DNA of 64,000 nucleotides from Micrococcus flavus (lineage in GTDB: Bacteria > Actinomycetota > Actinomycetes > Actinomycetales > Micrococcaceae), in NCBI RefSeq assembly GCF_014204815.1, contig NZ_JACHMC010000001.1, positions 248,001 through 312,000 on the forward strand, given 5' to 3'. The stretch's first letter is position 1; each line of letters opens with the position of its first letter. Positions 24,601-32,967 of this stretch are shown one piece after another. Both the position numbers and the translations under genes were made by a program. The notes beneath the pieces were generated by a model that worked only from the letters and a program-made list of their open reading frames with translations, ran no database searches and was not told the DNA's origin.

Positions 24601-25724
24601 CAGGAGCCCTGGACCTCCTCGGCGAGGGCGGTCCACTCCTTCAGGAGGTCCTCGCGGCGCTCGTCGAACGCCGCCGGGTCCGGGGTGATGGGGTCCTCGA
24701 CCAGCGGGGCGTTCTGCTCCCACTCGGCGGGCAGGGCGACCGCGTCGTCCACGGGGTACATGTACATGTTCTCCGGGATCGCGGCCTGCACGTCCTCGGT
24801 GAGCATGAACTCCACGAACGCCTGCGCGCCCTCGGGGTTCTTCGCCCCGGCCAGGACGCCGGCGTACTCCACCTGCGGGGTGCAGGAGTCCTCGAGGACC
24901 GCCGTCTCCGGGGCGAACGCGGGGGAGGAGGAGTAGGACAGCACGATCGGGAACTCGCCCTTCCCCTCGCCGCCGGAGAAGTCCACGGCGTAGGCGTCCG
25001 ACCAGGACGCGTCCACCTTCGCCCCGCCCTCGAGCAGGTCCCGCCACCAGCCCTGCCAGCCGTCCTCGCCGTACTCGGCGGTGGTGGCGGCCAGCAGCGC
25101 CAGGCCGGGGGAGGAGGTGACGGGGGAGGTCACGGCGGTGAGCTCCGCGTACTGCGGCTCGCGCAGCTGGTCGAGGTCCGTGGGCTCGGCCACGCCGTTC
25201 TCCTCGAACCAGGCCGGATCCGTGTTGAAGCAGACCTGACCGCGGTCCACGGGGGTCATCGCGTCCCCCACCACGAGCTCCTGCGCCGAGGCCGGCAGGT
25301 CCGCGGGGGTGAAGGGGGCCACGGCCTCCTGGCCCACGAGGCGGTGCGCGGAGTGGTCCTCCACGCCGTACACGCCGTCCGCCACGGGGGCGTCCTTCGA
25401 GAGGAGCACCTGGTTCACGACGGCGCCGGCGTCCCCCGGCGCGGTGGTCACCAGGGTGTAGCCGGACTCCTGCTCGAAGCGGGCGATCAGATCGTCGGGG
25501 AGGGCGAACGAGTCGTGGGTGAGGATCGTGACGGTGCCCTTGTCCTGGGCGGGGGCGGACGAGCCGGAGCCGGAGCCGGACGCGGCGCCCGCCGCGGGCG
25601 ACGAGCCCGCGCCGCCGGACGGGGCGGAGCCGCCGGACGGGGCGGAGACGGAGCAGCCGGTGAGGGCGAGCGCGGCCAGGGACAGCGCGGCGAGGCCGGC
25701 GCGGATGCGGACGGGACGGGACAT
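24600..25724 (-). CDS. thiB: Thiamine-binding ABC transporter lipoprotein
   Basis: A 374-residue extracytoplasmic binding protein. It has a signal peptide with lipobox ALTGC, a Gly/Ser/Pro linker, and then the ThiB/TbpA-like core: TVTILTHDSFALPDDLIARF, SKDAPVADGVYGVED, GQVCFNTDPAWF and SYSSSPAF. It captures thiamine and delivers it to ThiP. The ATG at 25724 has a clear AGGAGG ribosome-binding site. The gene is first in the operon and is preceded by a TPP riboswitch, which supports the substrate assignment. Confidence 0.94.
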   Translation of the reverse strand: MSRPVRIRAGLAALSLAALALTGCSVSAPSGGSAPSGGAGSSPAAGAASGSGSGSSAPAQDKGTVTILTHDSFALPDDLIARFEQESGYTLVTTAPGDAGAVVNQVLLSKDAPVADGVYGVEDHSAHRLVGQEAVAPFTPADLPASAQELVVGDAMTPVDRGQVCFNTDPAWFEENGVAEPTDLDQLREPQYAELTAVTSPVTSSPGLALLAATTAEYGEDGWQGWWRDLLEGGAKVDASWSDAYAVDFSGGEGKGEFPIVLSYSSSPAFAPETAVLEDSCTPQVEYAGVLAGAKNPEGAQAFVEFMLTEDVQAAIPENMYMYPVDDAVALPAEWEQNAPLVEDPITPDPAAFDERREDLLKEWTALAEEVQGS

Positions 25725-25815
25725 GCGGTTTCCTCCTGCGATGCGGGAGGGGCCGGGGTGTCTCCGCGGCGGCGGCGCCGGGGCGCCACCGGCTCGGGGC
25801 CCCCGGGAGGAGGTC

Positions 25816-25904
25816 TCGACTTCCTTCGCCGGTGCTAGCCGGAGCAGGTTCGAGGGTCTGCGGCGGACCGCACTCTCAGCGCCGTGGCGGCGCTCCCCTG
25901 TCGA
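25816..25904 (-). ncRNA. TPP (THI-box) riboswitch
   Basis: On the minus strand the leader contains the THI-box elements in order: GGGGAGCGCC, GGCGCTGAGAGTGCGG and CAGACCCTCGAACCTG, then CCGGCTAGCACCGGCGAAGG. They are enclosed by a P1 stem TCGAC/GTCGA (25900-25904 with 25816-25820). The CTGAGA and CCCTCGAACCTG segments are the ligand-contacting parts. About 90 nt of GC-rich, foldable sequence separate the aptamer from thiB, room for an expression platform. It should lower thiBPQ expression when thiamine pyrophosphate is plentiful. Confidence 0.95.
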
Positions 25905-25917
25905 TGTGTGTGCTGGG

Positions 25918-25949
25918 AGCCTATCGCGTCCCGGGCCGGGCCGTAGACT
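25918..25949. promoter_or_regulatory. Divergent promoters of thiBPQ and the AI-2E transporter gene
   Basis: On the minus strand TAGGCT (25918-25923) would start the thiB leader about 7-10 bp later, just before the riboswitch P1 stem. On the plus strand TAGACT (25944-25949) is 7 bp before the GTG at 25957, giving a leaderless transcript. No strong -35 boxes are seen. Confidence 0.55.
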
Positions 25950-25956
25950 CCTGCGC

Positions 25957-27351
25957 GTGAGCGCCTCCGCATCCTCCGCCGACGCCGGTCCCTCCTCCTC
26001 CGGGGGCGTCTCCGCCCCCGTCTCCGACTGGGACATCCGCCGGCCCCACCGCATGTGGCCGCGCATGCTGGTCATCGTGCTGACCCTGGCCGGCCTCGTG
26101 GTGGTGGTGCAGTTCGTCCAGGGGATCTCCCAGATCGTCGCGCCCGTGTTTCTGGGCCTGAACCTCGTGATCGTCGCGTACCCGCTGCAGTCGTGGCTGA
26201 TCCGCCGCGGCGTGCACCCCGTGCTCGGCGCCGCCGCCACGGTGCTGCTGGTGTGCTCGGTGCTGGCCGTCGTCGTCGGGATGCTGCTGTGGTCAGCGCT
26301 GGAGCTGATCACCGCGCTGCCGGAGTACGCGGCCCAGTTCGAGCGGATCGTGCAGGACGTGGTCGCCTGGCTGGGGACCATGGGCGTCACCCCGGACATG
26401 GTCAACTCGCGCCTGGCGCAGATCGACCTGCAGGCCGTCTCCGGGGCCGCGGTCACCGCCCTCACCACGATCGCCACCAACATCTACGCCGTGGTGGGCC
26501 TGCTGGCCACCGTGATCATGGGCATGTTCTTCCTCGCCATGGACTCCATGGCCGTGGAGCGCCGCGTGGACCTGCTCAACACCGCCCGCCACGAGCTCGG
26601 CCGCGCGCTGCGGGACTTCGCGCACGGCGTGCGCCGGTACTGGATCGTCACCACCGTCTTCGGCCTGATCGTCGCGGTCCTGGACGTGGTGGCGCTCATG
26701 GCCATCGGCGTGCCCATGGTGCTCGTGTGGGGGGTCCTGAGCTTCCTGACCAACTACATCCCGAACATCGGCTTCGTGATCGGCCTGATCCCCCCGGCCC
26801 TGCTGGGGCTCATGGAGGGCGGCTGGGGCGCATTCCTGGGGGTGGTGGTCAGCTACTCCGTGCTGAACTTCGTGCTCCAGTCCATCATCCAGCCGAAGGT
26901 CGCCGGGGACGCGGTGGGCGTGGTCCCCACCGTCAGCTTCCTGTCCCTGCTGTTCTGGGCGTGGGTGCTGGGCCCGCTCGGGGCCATCCTCGCCCTGCCC
27001 TGCACGCTGCTGGTGAAGGCGGTCCTGATCGACGCCGACCCCGGCTCCCGGTGGGTCAACTCGCTGATCGCCTCGGACCTGAAGGGCATGGAGATCCGCC
27101 AGTCCTCCCTGCTGGCGCTGCTGCGCCGCCCGAAGGACGTGGTGGGATCCCACGCCGCCGGCGAGGACGCCGACGCCGGCTCCGTGTCCCTGGACACCGC
27201 CGCACAGGAGCGCGTGCGCCTGGCCGCCCGGGAGGCCGAGCGGGAGGGCGGTCCGTCCTCGCCGCTGATGTCCCCCCGTGTGGACGGGGTCAGGCCGCCG
27301 GAGCCGGAGCGGGGGACGCCGGGCGCGGCTGGGACAGCAGCAGGTCGCTGA
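25957..27351 (+). CDS. AI-2E family transporter (TqsA/PerM-like)
   Basis: A 464-residue membrane protein with the AI-2E (UPF0118) layout. Two N-terminal helices are followed by a third (FLGLNLVIVAYPLQSWLI region), a soluble stretch, and C-terminal helices with the conserved SFLTNYIPNIGFVIGLIPPALLGL and NFVLQSIIQPKVAGDAVGV motifs. Members export autoinducer-2 or other small molecules, or act as ion antiporters, so the substrate is open. The GTG at 25957 is chosen from the TAGACT box 7 bp before it. The 3' end overlaps the convergent gene by 62 bp, and the C-terminal ~80 residues are low-complexity. Confidence 0.88.
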   Translation: MSASASSADAGPSSSGGVSAPVSDWDIRRPHRMWPRMLVIVLTLAGLVVVVQFVQGISQIVAPVFLGLNLVIVAYPLQSWLIRRGVHPVLGAAATVLLVCSVLAVVVGMLLWSALELITALPEYAAQFERIVQDVVAWLGTMGVTPDMVNSRLAQIDLQAVSGAAVTALTTIATNIYAVVGLLATVIMGMFFLAMDSMAVERRVDLLNTARHELGRALRDFAHGVRRYWIVTTVFGLIVAVLDVVALMAIGVPMVLVWGVLSFLTNYIPNIGFVIGLIPPALLGLMEGGWGAFLGVVVSYSVLNFVLQSIIQPKVAGDAVGVVPTVSFLSLLFWAWVLGPLGAILALPCTLLVKAVLIDADPGSRWVNSLIASDLKGMEIRQSSLLALLRRPKDVVGSHAAGEDADAGSVSLDTAAQERVRLAAREAEREGGPSSPLMSPRVDGVRPPEPERGTPGAAGTAAGR

Positions 27352-28345
27352 ACGCGCCGAGCAGGCGCAGCACGGGCGGCTGGGGGAACGGCACCTGCTC
27401 CAGTCCCGGGTGCAGGCGGGCGGCCTCGGCCGCGGCGCGGGCGTCCGTCTCCGGGTCCGCAAAGGCCGGGCGCAGCACGTGGGCGGCGCCCAGCCGCACC
27501 GTGTCCAGCAGCGAGCGCGGCCCGGTGCCCTCGGGCGCGGCGCCGGGCTCGGGCACGGCCGGGGGCACCGTGTGCACCTGCAGCGTGCGGCCGCGGGCGT
27601 CGTGAGCGCCGGTGAGCACGTGCACGGCGGCCGCCCCCGGCGCGTGGTCCGGGTGCAGCCGGCCGGACTGCCAGTTCACCGAGACCGCGCCCGGGGCCGT
27701 GAACCGCACCCACGGGTGCAGATGGGCCAGCCCGCCGTGGGGCCCGGCCTCGCGATGGGCCGCCGCCGGCAGCCACAGGACGCGCTCGATCCCCAGCAGG
27801 TCCGCGAGGGCCTCCTCCACCTGGTCCCGCCCCCAGCCGTCGTTGAGGACCGGGTCCAAGAGCAGGGTGGAGGCGACCGCCGTCCCCTCCCCGTCCGCGG
27901 CCCACGTGGCCGGCGGCGCGGCCAGCAGCGGGGTGTGGAGGGGCAGGCCCGCGGCGCGGGCGACGACGGCGCCGGCCTCGGCGTCGCGGCCCTCCGGGCC
28001 GCCCTGGGTGGGGGAGGGCAGGCGCCAGTGGACGGCCTCCACCGCGTCCCCCACGGACACGAACGTGGGGCCGGTCCGCCCGAGCAGCGGTGTGCGCACA
28101 CGGGCGGGCACCCGCTCGGCGGCGCGGGGCAGCAGGCGGGCCGCGCCCCGGTCCTCGGGGTCCACCAGGACGGCCACCTCGCCGACCGCCGACGCGGACT
28201 CGGCCAGCCCGGCGACGGCGTCCCGCGCCTCGTCCAGCGCGCCCGGCACGGGGTGCGCCATGGGCAGCGCGAGCCAGATCCGCTCCGGCTCGGCCCAGGG
28301 GGCGGCGGCGTGCGGACGGGGCCGGGCGGTGCCGGGCTCGGGCAT
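27290..28345 (-). CDS. Degenerate agmatine deiminase-family protein
   Basis: A 351-residue protein with the overall course of the agmatine/peptidyl-arginine deiminase family: ERIWLALPMAHP, RTGPTFVSVGDAVEAVHW, DGEGTAVASTLLLDP, GWGRDQVEEALADLLGIERVLWLP and HLHPWVRFTAPGAVSVNW. However, the expected Asp before the GPTFV motif is lost (LLGRTGPTFV), the GHxD segment is replaced by LAHLHPW, and the protein contains no cysteine at all, so the C-terminal catalytic Cys is absent. It is probably not a deiminase. Its 3' end overlaps the AI-2E transporter gene by 62 bp. Confidence 0.75.
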   Translation of the reverse strand: MPEPGTARPRPHAAAPWAEPERIWLALPMAHPVPGALDEARDAVAGLAESASAVGEVAVLVDPEDRGAARLLPRAAERVPARVRTPLLGRTGPTFVSVGDAVEAVHWRLPSPTQGGPEGRDAEAGAVVARAAGLPLHTPLLAAPPATWAADGEGTAVASTLLLDPVLNDGWGRDQVEEALADLLGIERVLWLPAAAHREAGPHGGLAHLHPWVRFTAPGAVSVNWQSGRLHPDHAPGAAAVHVLTGAHDARGRTLQVHTVPPAVPEPGAAPEGTGPRSLLDTVRLGAAHVLRPAFADPETDARAAAEAARLHPGLEQVPFPQPPVLRLLGAFSDLLLSQPRPASPAPAPAA

Positions 28346-28489
28346 GGCGGGGATGTCCTGTCGGTGGGGCGGATGCGGGGCGTGGGGACCTCCACTCTAG
28401 GGCTCCGGGACCGCCGACCGGCGGGCAGTCCACCGCCTCCGCACGGCCGCAGATTGGGCTCGGACGGCGTCAGGCGGCACAGTGGGGGA

Positions 28490-31400
28490 ATGACCCAGCC
28501 GCTTTCCGCCCAGGACCACCAGGACCTCGACCGTCTGCTCGCCGCCACCGGCGGCGTGCCCGACCCCGCGCCCGTCCAGGATCTCGCTGACGAGGCCGTG
28601 GCCCAGGTGCGGACGTGGCTGCGCGAGGCGCGCGGTCACAAGGCCGACTTCGCGGCGACCCAGCTCGCCGCCGCCCTCAAGGAGCCCGGCGGCCTCGACT
28701 TCATCGTGCGCTTCGTGGACCACGTGGTCCGCCCGGAGGACCCGGCGATCGCCGCGCGCGCCCTGCGCGAGCTCGCCCGGCAGTCCCCGCAGTTCCTGCC
28801 CGCCGCGCTGAAGGTCGTCTTCGGCGTCGGGGGCCGCATCTCCCCGCTGGTCCCGAAGGTCGCGGTGCCCACCGCGCGTCGGGTGCTGCGGGAGATGGTC
28901 TCCCACCTGATCGTGGACGCCCGTCCGCAGCAGCTCGGCACGGCGATCGAGCGGCTGCGGGACGAGCGCACCCACCTGAACATCAACCTGCTCGGCGAGG
29001 CGATCCTCGGCCAGGGCGAGGCCGACCGCCGCCTCGAGGGCATCGCCGACCTGATCCGCCGGGACGACGTGGACTACGTGTCCGTGAAGGTCTCCGCCGC
29101 CACCGCCCCGCATGCCGCGTACGCGTTCGACGAGGCCGTCGAGGAGGTCACCGAGCGTCTCCTCCCGCTGTACCGGCTGGCGAGGCTGAAGCGCACCTTC
29201 ATCAACCTGGACATGGAGGAGTACCACGACCTCGACCTCACCCTGAACGTGTTCATCGCGCTGCTGGACCGCGAGGAGCTGCGGGACTACAGCGGCGGCA
29301 TCGTGCTCCAGGCGTACCTGCCGGACGCGCTCGCGGCCATGGTGCGCCTGCAGGAGTGGGCGGCCCGCCGCGTGGCCGCCGGCGGCGCCCCCGTGAAGGT
29401 GCGCGTAGTCAAGGGCGCCAACCTGCCCATGGAGCGGATGCAGTCCTCCCTCATGGGCTGGCCGCTGGCCACCGTCGGCTCCAAGCAGGAGGCGGACACC
29501 AACTACAAGCGCGTGCTGAACTACGCCCTCACTCCCGAGCACGTGGCGAACGTGCGCGTGGGCGTGGCGGGGCACAACCTGTTCGACGTCGCCCTCGCCC
29601 TGGGCGTGGTGCGCCGCCGCGGACTGTCCCTCGAGCAGCCCGCCGGGCGTGCCGAGGCCGGCGGCACCCCGCCCGAGGTCGAGTTCGAGATGCTCCTGGG
29701 CATGGCCACCGGCCAGGCCGAGGCCGTGAAGAAGGACGTCGGCTCGCTGCTGCTCTACACCCCCGTGGTGCGCCCCGAGGAGTTCGACGTGGCCATCTCG
29801 TACCTGGTGCGCCGCCTCGAGGAGGGCGCCTCGCACGAGAACTTCATGTCCGCCGTGTTCGACCTCGACGAGGACCCGGACCTGTTCGATCGCGAGGAGG
29901 CCCGCTTCCGGGCGTCACTGGCCGGGCTGGACGCCGCGGTGCCCACCCCCTCGCGCACCCAGGACCGCTCCGCGGGGGCGGACGGTGACACCCCCGCGCC
30001 CGTGGACGGGTTCGCCAACACCCCGGACACGGACCCGGCCCTGCCGGGCAACCGCGCGTGGGCCCGCCGCATCCTCGACGCCGTGCCGGGCTCCACGCTC
30101 GGCGAGGAGACGGTGGCGGCGCACCGGATCGCCACCGCCGAGCAGGCCCACGCCGCTGCGGACGCCGCCGAGCGCGCCGGCGCCGCATGGGGCCGTCTGA
30201 GCGGCGAGGAGCGCGCGGACGCCCTCGACGCCGTCGGCCGGGCCCTGCACGCCGAGCGCGGCCGCCTCCTGGAGGTCGCCGCCGCCGAGACGGGCAAGAC
30301 CCTCGACCAGGGCGACCCCGAGGTCTCCGAGGCCGTGGACTTCGCCCACTACTACGCGCGCCTGGCCCGCGGCCTGGACCACGTGGAGGGCGCTCGCGCC
30401 GTGCCGGTGCGCCTGACCCTGGTGATCCCGCCGTGGAACTTCCCCGTGGCCATCCCCGTGGGCGGCGTGCTCGCCGCGCTCGGCGCCGGATCCCCGGTGG
30501 TGTTCAAGCCCGCCCCGCAGTCCGAGCGCACCGGCGCCGTCGTGTGGGAGCTGATCGTGCGCGGGCTGCGCGACTCCGGCCTGTTCGAGGCGGGGGCCGC
30601 GCTCGCGGACGTGGACCCCGAGGGCCTCGTGCGCCTGGTGACCCTGCGCTCCGAGGACGAGGAGGCCGCCGGCACCGCCCTGGTGACCCACCCGTCCGTG
30701 GACCGGCTGATCCTCACCGGCGCGCACGACACGGCGCGCCTGTTCAAGGGCATGCGGCCGGACCTGCACCTGCTGGCGGAGACCTCCGGCAAGAACGCGC
30801 TGATCGTCACCCCCTCGGCGGACCTGGACCTGGCCACGAAGGACGTGGTGGCCTCCGCGTTCGGCCACGCGGGCCAGAAGTGCTCGGCGTCGTCGCTCGT
30901 GGTGCTCGTGGGCTCGGTGGCCACCTCGGAGCGGTTCCGCCGGCAGCTGCTGGATGCCGCGGCCTCGCTGCACGTGGCGTGGCCGGAGGACGCCCGCGCG
31001 CAGATGGGGCCCGTGATCGAGGAGCCCGGGGACAAGCTGCGCCGCGGCCTCACCGAGCTCGGCCCCGGTGAGAGCTGGGCGCTGGAGCCGAAGCAGCTGG
31101 ACGAGACCGGACGCCTGTGGAGCCCCGGCATCCGCGAGGGCGTCCGGCCCGGCGCGGACGCGCACCTCACCGAGTACTTCGGCCCCGTGCTGGCCGTCAT
31201 GACGGCGGACACCCTGGACGAGGCCGTGGAGATCGTCAACGCCGTGGACTACGGCCTGACCTCCGGTCTGCACTCCCTGGACCCCGACGAGATCGGCCGC
31301 TGGCTGGAGACCGTCCACGCGGGCAACCTCTACGTCAACCGTGGGATCACCGGCGCGATCGTCCGGCGCCAGCCGTTCGGCGGCTGGAAGCGCTCCGTGG

Positions 31401-32263
31401 TGGGCCCCACCACCAAGGCCGGCGGACCGCACTACCTGCACGGGCTCGTGGACTGGGAGGACCGCCCCACCTGGATCACCAGCCCCGAGTCCTCCTCGCA
31501 CGAGGTCGTGGACGGCCAGGCCGGCGGCGTGGACCCCTCGTGGCTGCGGACCGCCCAGAAGCTGGACGAGCGGGCCTTCTCCACCGTGTTCGGCCCGGAC
31601 ACGGACATCTCCGCCCTCGAGGCGGAGCGCAACGTGCTGCGCCACCGGCCGACCCCGGTCCTGGTCCGCTGGGACTCCGGCCCGGCCGAGCACCTGCTGC
31701 GCGTGGTCTCGGCGGGCCTGCGCGCCGGGGCGCGCCTGACGGTGTCCCTGTCCCCGGACGCCGCCGGGGGGCCCGCCGCGCAGACCGCCGGCGCCCCGGA
31801 GGCCGCCCACGCGGGGGAGACGCCGCTGTCCCCGGCGGCGGTCCGCGGCCAGGTCGAGGAGCTGCGGCGCACCGTCCAGGGCGGCGGCCCCGCCGACGCC
31901 GGCCCCGCCGACGCCGGCCCGGCCGGGCCGCGCCGCCGGGCGCGCCTCGACGTCGTGGTGGAGGACGCGGAGCACTTCCACGCCAGGGCCCGCCAGCTGG
32001 CGGCCGTGGCCCCGAGCGCGCCGGAGGGCGGCGACGCCCGCGTTCGCCTCATCAGCGACTGGGCCGGGGACCCGGAGGGCGCCCGCGCGGCGCTCCTCGC
32101 CCTGCACCAGGCCGTCGCCGGGACACCGGACCTGGCCGTGTACTCCGGGCCCGTGGTCTCCGCCGGCGAGGTGGAGCTGCTGCCGTTCCTCCACGAGCAG
32201 GCCGTCTCCATCACCGCACACCGGTTCGGCACCCCGGACCACCTCACCGAGGGCGTGCTCTGA
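28490..32263 (+). CDS. putA: Bifunctional proline dehydrogenase / delta-1-pyrroline-5-carboxylate dehydrogenase
   Basis: A 1257-residue enzyme that oxidises proline to glutamate. The proline dehydrogenase barrel (~residues 100-450) has NINLLGEAILG, VSVKVSA, INLDMEEYHDLDLT and VKVRVVKGANLPMERM. The aldehyde dehydrogenase part (~500-1010) has IPPWNFPVAIPVGG, LAETSGKNALIV and the catalytic cysteine in GHAGQKCSASS (Cys ~798). It has no N-terminal DNA-binding domain, so it is not the autoregulatory E. coli type. The C-terminal region contains a short GPADA repeat. The ATG at 28490 lies 6 bp after CACAGT. It is transcribed divergently from the deiminase homolog. Confidence 0.96.
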   Translation: MTQPLSAQDHQDLDRLLAATGGVPDPAPVQDLADEAVAQVRTWLREARGHKADFAATQLAAALKEPGGLDFIVRFVDHVVRPEDPAIAARALRELARQSPQFLPAALKVVFGVGGRISPLVPKVAVPTARRVLREMVSHLIVDARPQQLGTAIERLRDERTHLNINLLGEAILGQGEADRRLEGIADLIRRDDVDYVSVKVSAATAPHAAYAFDEAVEEVTERLLPLYRLARLKRTFINLDMEEYHDLDLTLNVFIALLDREELRDYSGGIVLQAYLPDALAAMVRLQEWAARRVAAGGAPVKVRVVKGANLPMERMQSSLMGWPLATVGSKQEADTNYKRVLNYALTPEHVANVRVGVAGHNLFDVALALGVVRRRGLSLEQPAGRAEAGGTPPEVEFEMLLGMATGQAEAVKKDVGSLLLYTPVVRPEEFDVAISYLVRRLEEGASHENFMSAVFDLDEDPDLFDREEARFRASLAGLDAAVPTPSRTQDRSAGADGDTPAPVDGFANTPDTDPALPGNRAWARRILDAVPGSTLGEETVAAHRIATAEQAHAAADAAERAGAAWGRLSGEERADALDAVGRALHAERGRLLEVAAAETGKTLDQGDPEVSEAVDFAHYYARLARGLDHVEGARAVPVRLTLVIPPWNFPVAIPVGGVLAALGAGSPVVFKPAPQSERTGAVVWELIVRGLRDSGLFEAGAALADVDPEGLVRLVTLRSEDEEAAGTALVTHPSVDRLILTGAHDTARLFKGMRPDLHLLAETSGKNALIVTPSADLDLATKDVVASAFGHAGQKCSASSLVVLVGSVATSERFRRQLLDAAASLHVAWPEDARAQMGPVIEEPGDKLRRGLTELGPGESWALEPKQLDETGRLWSPGIREGVRPGADAHLTEYFGPVLAVMTADTLDEAVEIVNAVDYGLTSGLHSLDPDEIGRWLETVHAGNLYVNRGITGAIVRRQPFGGWKRSVVGPTTKAGGPHYLHGLVDWEDRPTWITSPESSSHEVVDGQAGGVDPSWLRTAQKLDERAFSTVFGPDTDISALEAERNVLRHRPTPVLVRWDSGPAEHLLRVVSAGLRAGARLTVSLSPDAAGGPAAQTAGAPEAAHAGETPLSPAAVRGQVEELRRTVQGGGPADAGPADAGPAGPRRRARLDVVVEDAEHFHARARQLAAVAPSAPEGGDARVRLISDWAGDPEGARAALLALHQAVAGTPDLAVYSGPVVSAGEVELLPFLHEQAVSITAHRFGTPDHLTEGVL

Positions 32264-32306
32264 CGCCGCCGGGCGGGCCCGCCCGCCGGATCGGCCCCTG
32301 ACCGGA

Positions 32307-32338
32307 GACCGGCGCGGACGGTGGTGTCCGCGCCGGTC
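32307..32338 (+). terminator. Hairpin terminator after putA
   Basis: A perfect 13-bp stem (GACCGGCGCGGAC and its complement) surrounds a 6-nt loop, 43 bp after the putA stop. It ends 18 bp before the next start. No T-run. Confidence 0.7.
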
Positions 32339-32356
32339 GCGTGCCAGGGTGGGGCC

Positions 32357-32935
32357 ATGCACCTGCTGCCCCGTACCCTGCTGGTCCTCTCGCGCGCCCG
32401 ACGCCGCCCCCGCCTGGGGATCTGGGACCCTGCCTCCCTGCCCCTGCGCGCCCTGCCCACGGACGTGGACTTCGCCGGGCACGTGAACAACGGCCAGTAC
32501 TTCGGGCTGTTCGACCTCGGCCGGTTCGACCTCATGGTCCGCACCGGGCTGTGGGACGCGTGCCGTGAGCGCGGCTGGCTGCCCGTGGTGCAGTCCGAGC
32601 AGATCGCGTTCCGCCGGTCCGTGACCCTCGGCACCGCGTTCTCCGTGGAGACCCGGCTCCTCGGCCTGGACGAGCGGGCCATGTGGATCGAGCACCGCGC
32701 CGTGGTGGACGGGGACGTGGCCGTGCGCGCGATCGTCTGCGGGCGTCTGCGTGCGAAGGACGGCACACCCGTGACCAACGACGACCTCCGAGCCCTCTGC
32801 GTCGACCTCGGGCATGACATGTCGGTGGAGCCCGAGCTGCCCGCGTGGCTGCACGAGTGGCGGGAGCGGATCGCCCTGCCGTCCGCGCGCACCCCGATGC
32901 CGCACGTGTGGGAGGAGCCGGCCGCACGCACCTGA
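32357..32935 (+). CDS. Acyl-CoA thioesterase-like hotdog protein
   Basis: A 192-residue protein with a 4-hydroxybenzoyl-CoA-type hotdog fold: TDVDFAGHVNNGQYFGLFDL (Asp and the HVNN motif at residues ~35-50), then VVQSEQIAFRRSVTLGTAF and AMWIEHRAVVDG. It is close to the THEM6/YbgC-like group and probably hydrolyses acyl-CoA; the substrate is unknown. The start ATG at 32357 follows CAGGGT by 6 bp, in line with leaderless starts elsewhere in this window. Confidence 0.85.
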   Translation: MHLLPRTLLVLSRARRRPRLGIWDPASLPLRALPTDVDFAGHVNNGQYFGLFDLGRFDLMVRTGLWDACRERGWLPVVQSEQIAFRRSVTLGTAFSVETRLLGLDERAMWIEHRAVVDGDVAVRAIVCGRLRAKDGTPVTNDDLRALCVDLGHDMSVEPELPAWLHEWRERIALPSARTPMPHVWEEPAART

Positions 32936-32967
32936 GCGACGCGGGGCGGAGGTCTACCCTGGTCCCC

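Noticed and set aside
31890-31935. GPADA repeat in PutA as a CRISPR-like or mobile repeat
   Set aside because: Only two to three short in-frame copies in a Pro/Ala linker; ordinary low-complexity coding sequence.
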